DNA from: a virus
IMG/VR virus record: IMGVR_UViG_3300025132_000291
Coordinates: 1 to 24,222 of that record
Length of the DNA stretch: 24,222 nucleotides
Strand: one strand, 5' to 3'
The notes under the pieces were generated by a model. The model ran no database searches and was not told the origin of the DNA. It worked only from the letters and a program-made list of their open reading frames with translations. The number at the start of each line of letters is the position of its first letter. Position 1 is the stretch's first letter. The translations under genes and the position numbers were made by a program. This document shows positions 24,184 through 24,222 of the stretch, piece by piece.

Positions 24184-24222
24184 TCATTTTTTCTTATAGT
24201 TTGGATCATTATCTAAATTAGT
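24184..24222 (-). CDS. 3' end of an upstream gene, unidentified
   Basis: From the right edge a frame reads TNLDNDPNYKKK and then TGA at 24186-24184, twelve codons in all. The lysine-rich ending followed by a 40-nt gap with a late-promoter-like octamer looks like a true gene end on the same strand. Too little is visible to name it. Confidence 0.4.
   Translation of the reverse strand, partial: TNLDNDPNYKKK

Noticed and set aside
1-24222. CRISPR array, tRNA, integrase or insertion-sequence signals
   Set aside because: The only regular repeats found are in-frame protein-coding repeats. No cloverleaf, transposase-like frame or flanking inverted repeats were seen by eye.

Overview
This window is a late structural-gene block of a T4-like tailed phage (contractile-tail myovirus). 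The AT-rich sequence, the fibre-protein repertoire and a 2-oxoglutarate/Fe(II) oxygenase beside the fibre genes fit the marine cyanophage/pelagiphage relatives of T4. The host cannot be fixed from this sequence. Every supported gene lies on the minus strand, so the block is transcribed from high to low coordinates. No tRNA, CRISPR array, insertion sequence or integrase was seen. There is no gene-free stretch longer than about 140 bases.

Region A (about 24.2 to 15.1 kb) is the baseplate-hub cassette. In transcription order it holds: a gp26-like hub protein; a 61-residue protein in the gp51 position; a 500-residue protein with coiled coil, hydrophobic segments and a lysozyme/transglycosylase-like domain; a 543-residue glycine-zipper protein; a gp27-like hub; an 89-residue His-rich protein; a gp5-like OB-fold hub protein without a recognisable lysozyme domain; a separately encoded beta-helical needle (gp5C-like); and a virion protein ending in an SLEGPE/RGR knob domain. 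Most junctions overlap by 1, 4 or 11 nt (TAATG or ATGA), which indicates translational coupling and assembly as one machine.

Region B (about 15.1 to 14.1 kb) is a cluster of small genes. It holds an 80-residue stand-alone paralogue of the knob domain, then 62-, 108- (one membrane segment) and 35-residue proteins. A bacterial sigma70-type promoter (CTGACA, 17 nt, TATAAT) lies just ahead of the last three.

Region C (about 14.1 kb to the left edge) encodes the peripheral baseplate and fibre proteins. These are a 1827-residue protein (pectin-lyase-like N-terminus, repeated beta modules, phage collar/gp12-like tip), a related 1095-residue protein, a 112-residue structural protein, a 633-residue fibre, a 2OG-Fe(II) oxygenase with a TTG start, and a fibre protein of at least 697 residues that runs off the left edge. 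T4 late-promoter-like octamers (consensus TATAAATA) sit ahead of several of these genes.

The main points for a second look are: the division of T4 gp5 functions over three genes; two adjacent tape-measure-like proteins; small beta modules shared between the hub and the fibres; Cys/His/YPR repeats; the His-rich hub protein; and the sigma70-like promoter feeding a small-gene cluster inside late DNA. Family assignments come from reading the protein sequences. No database search was run.
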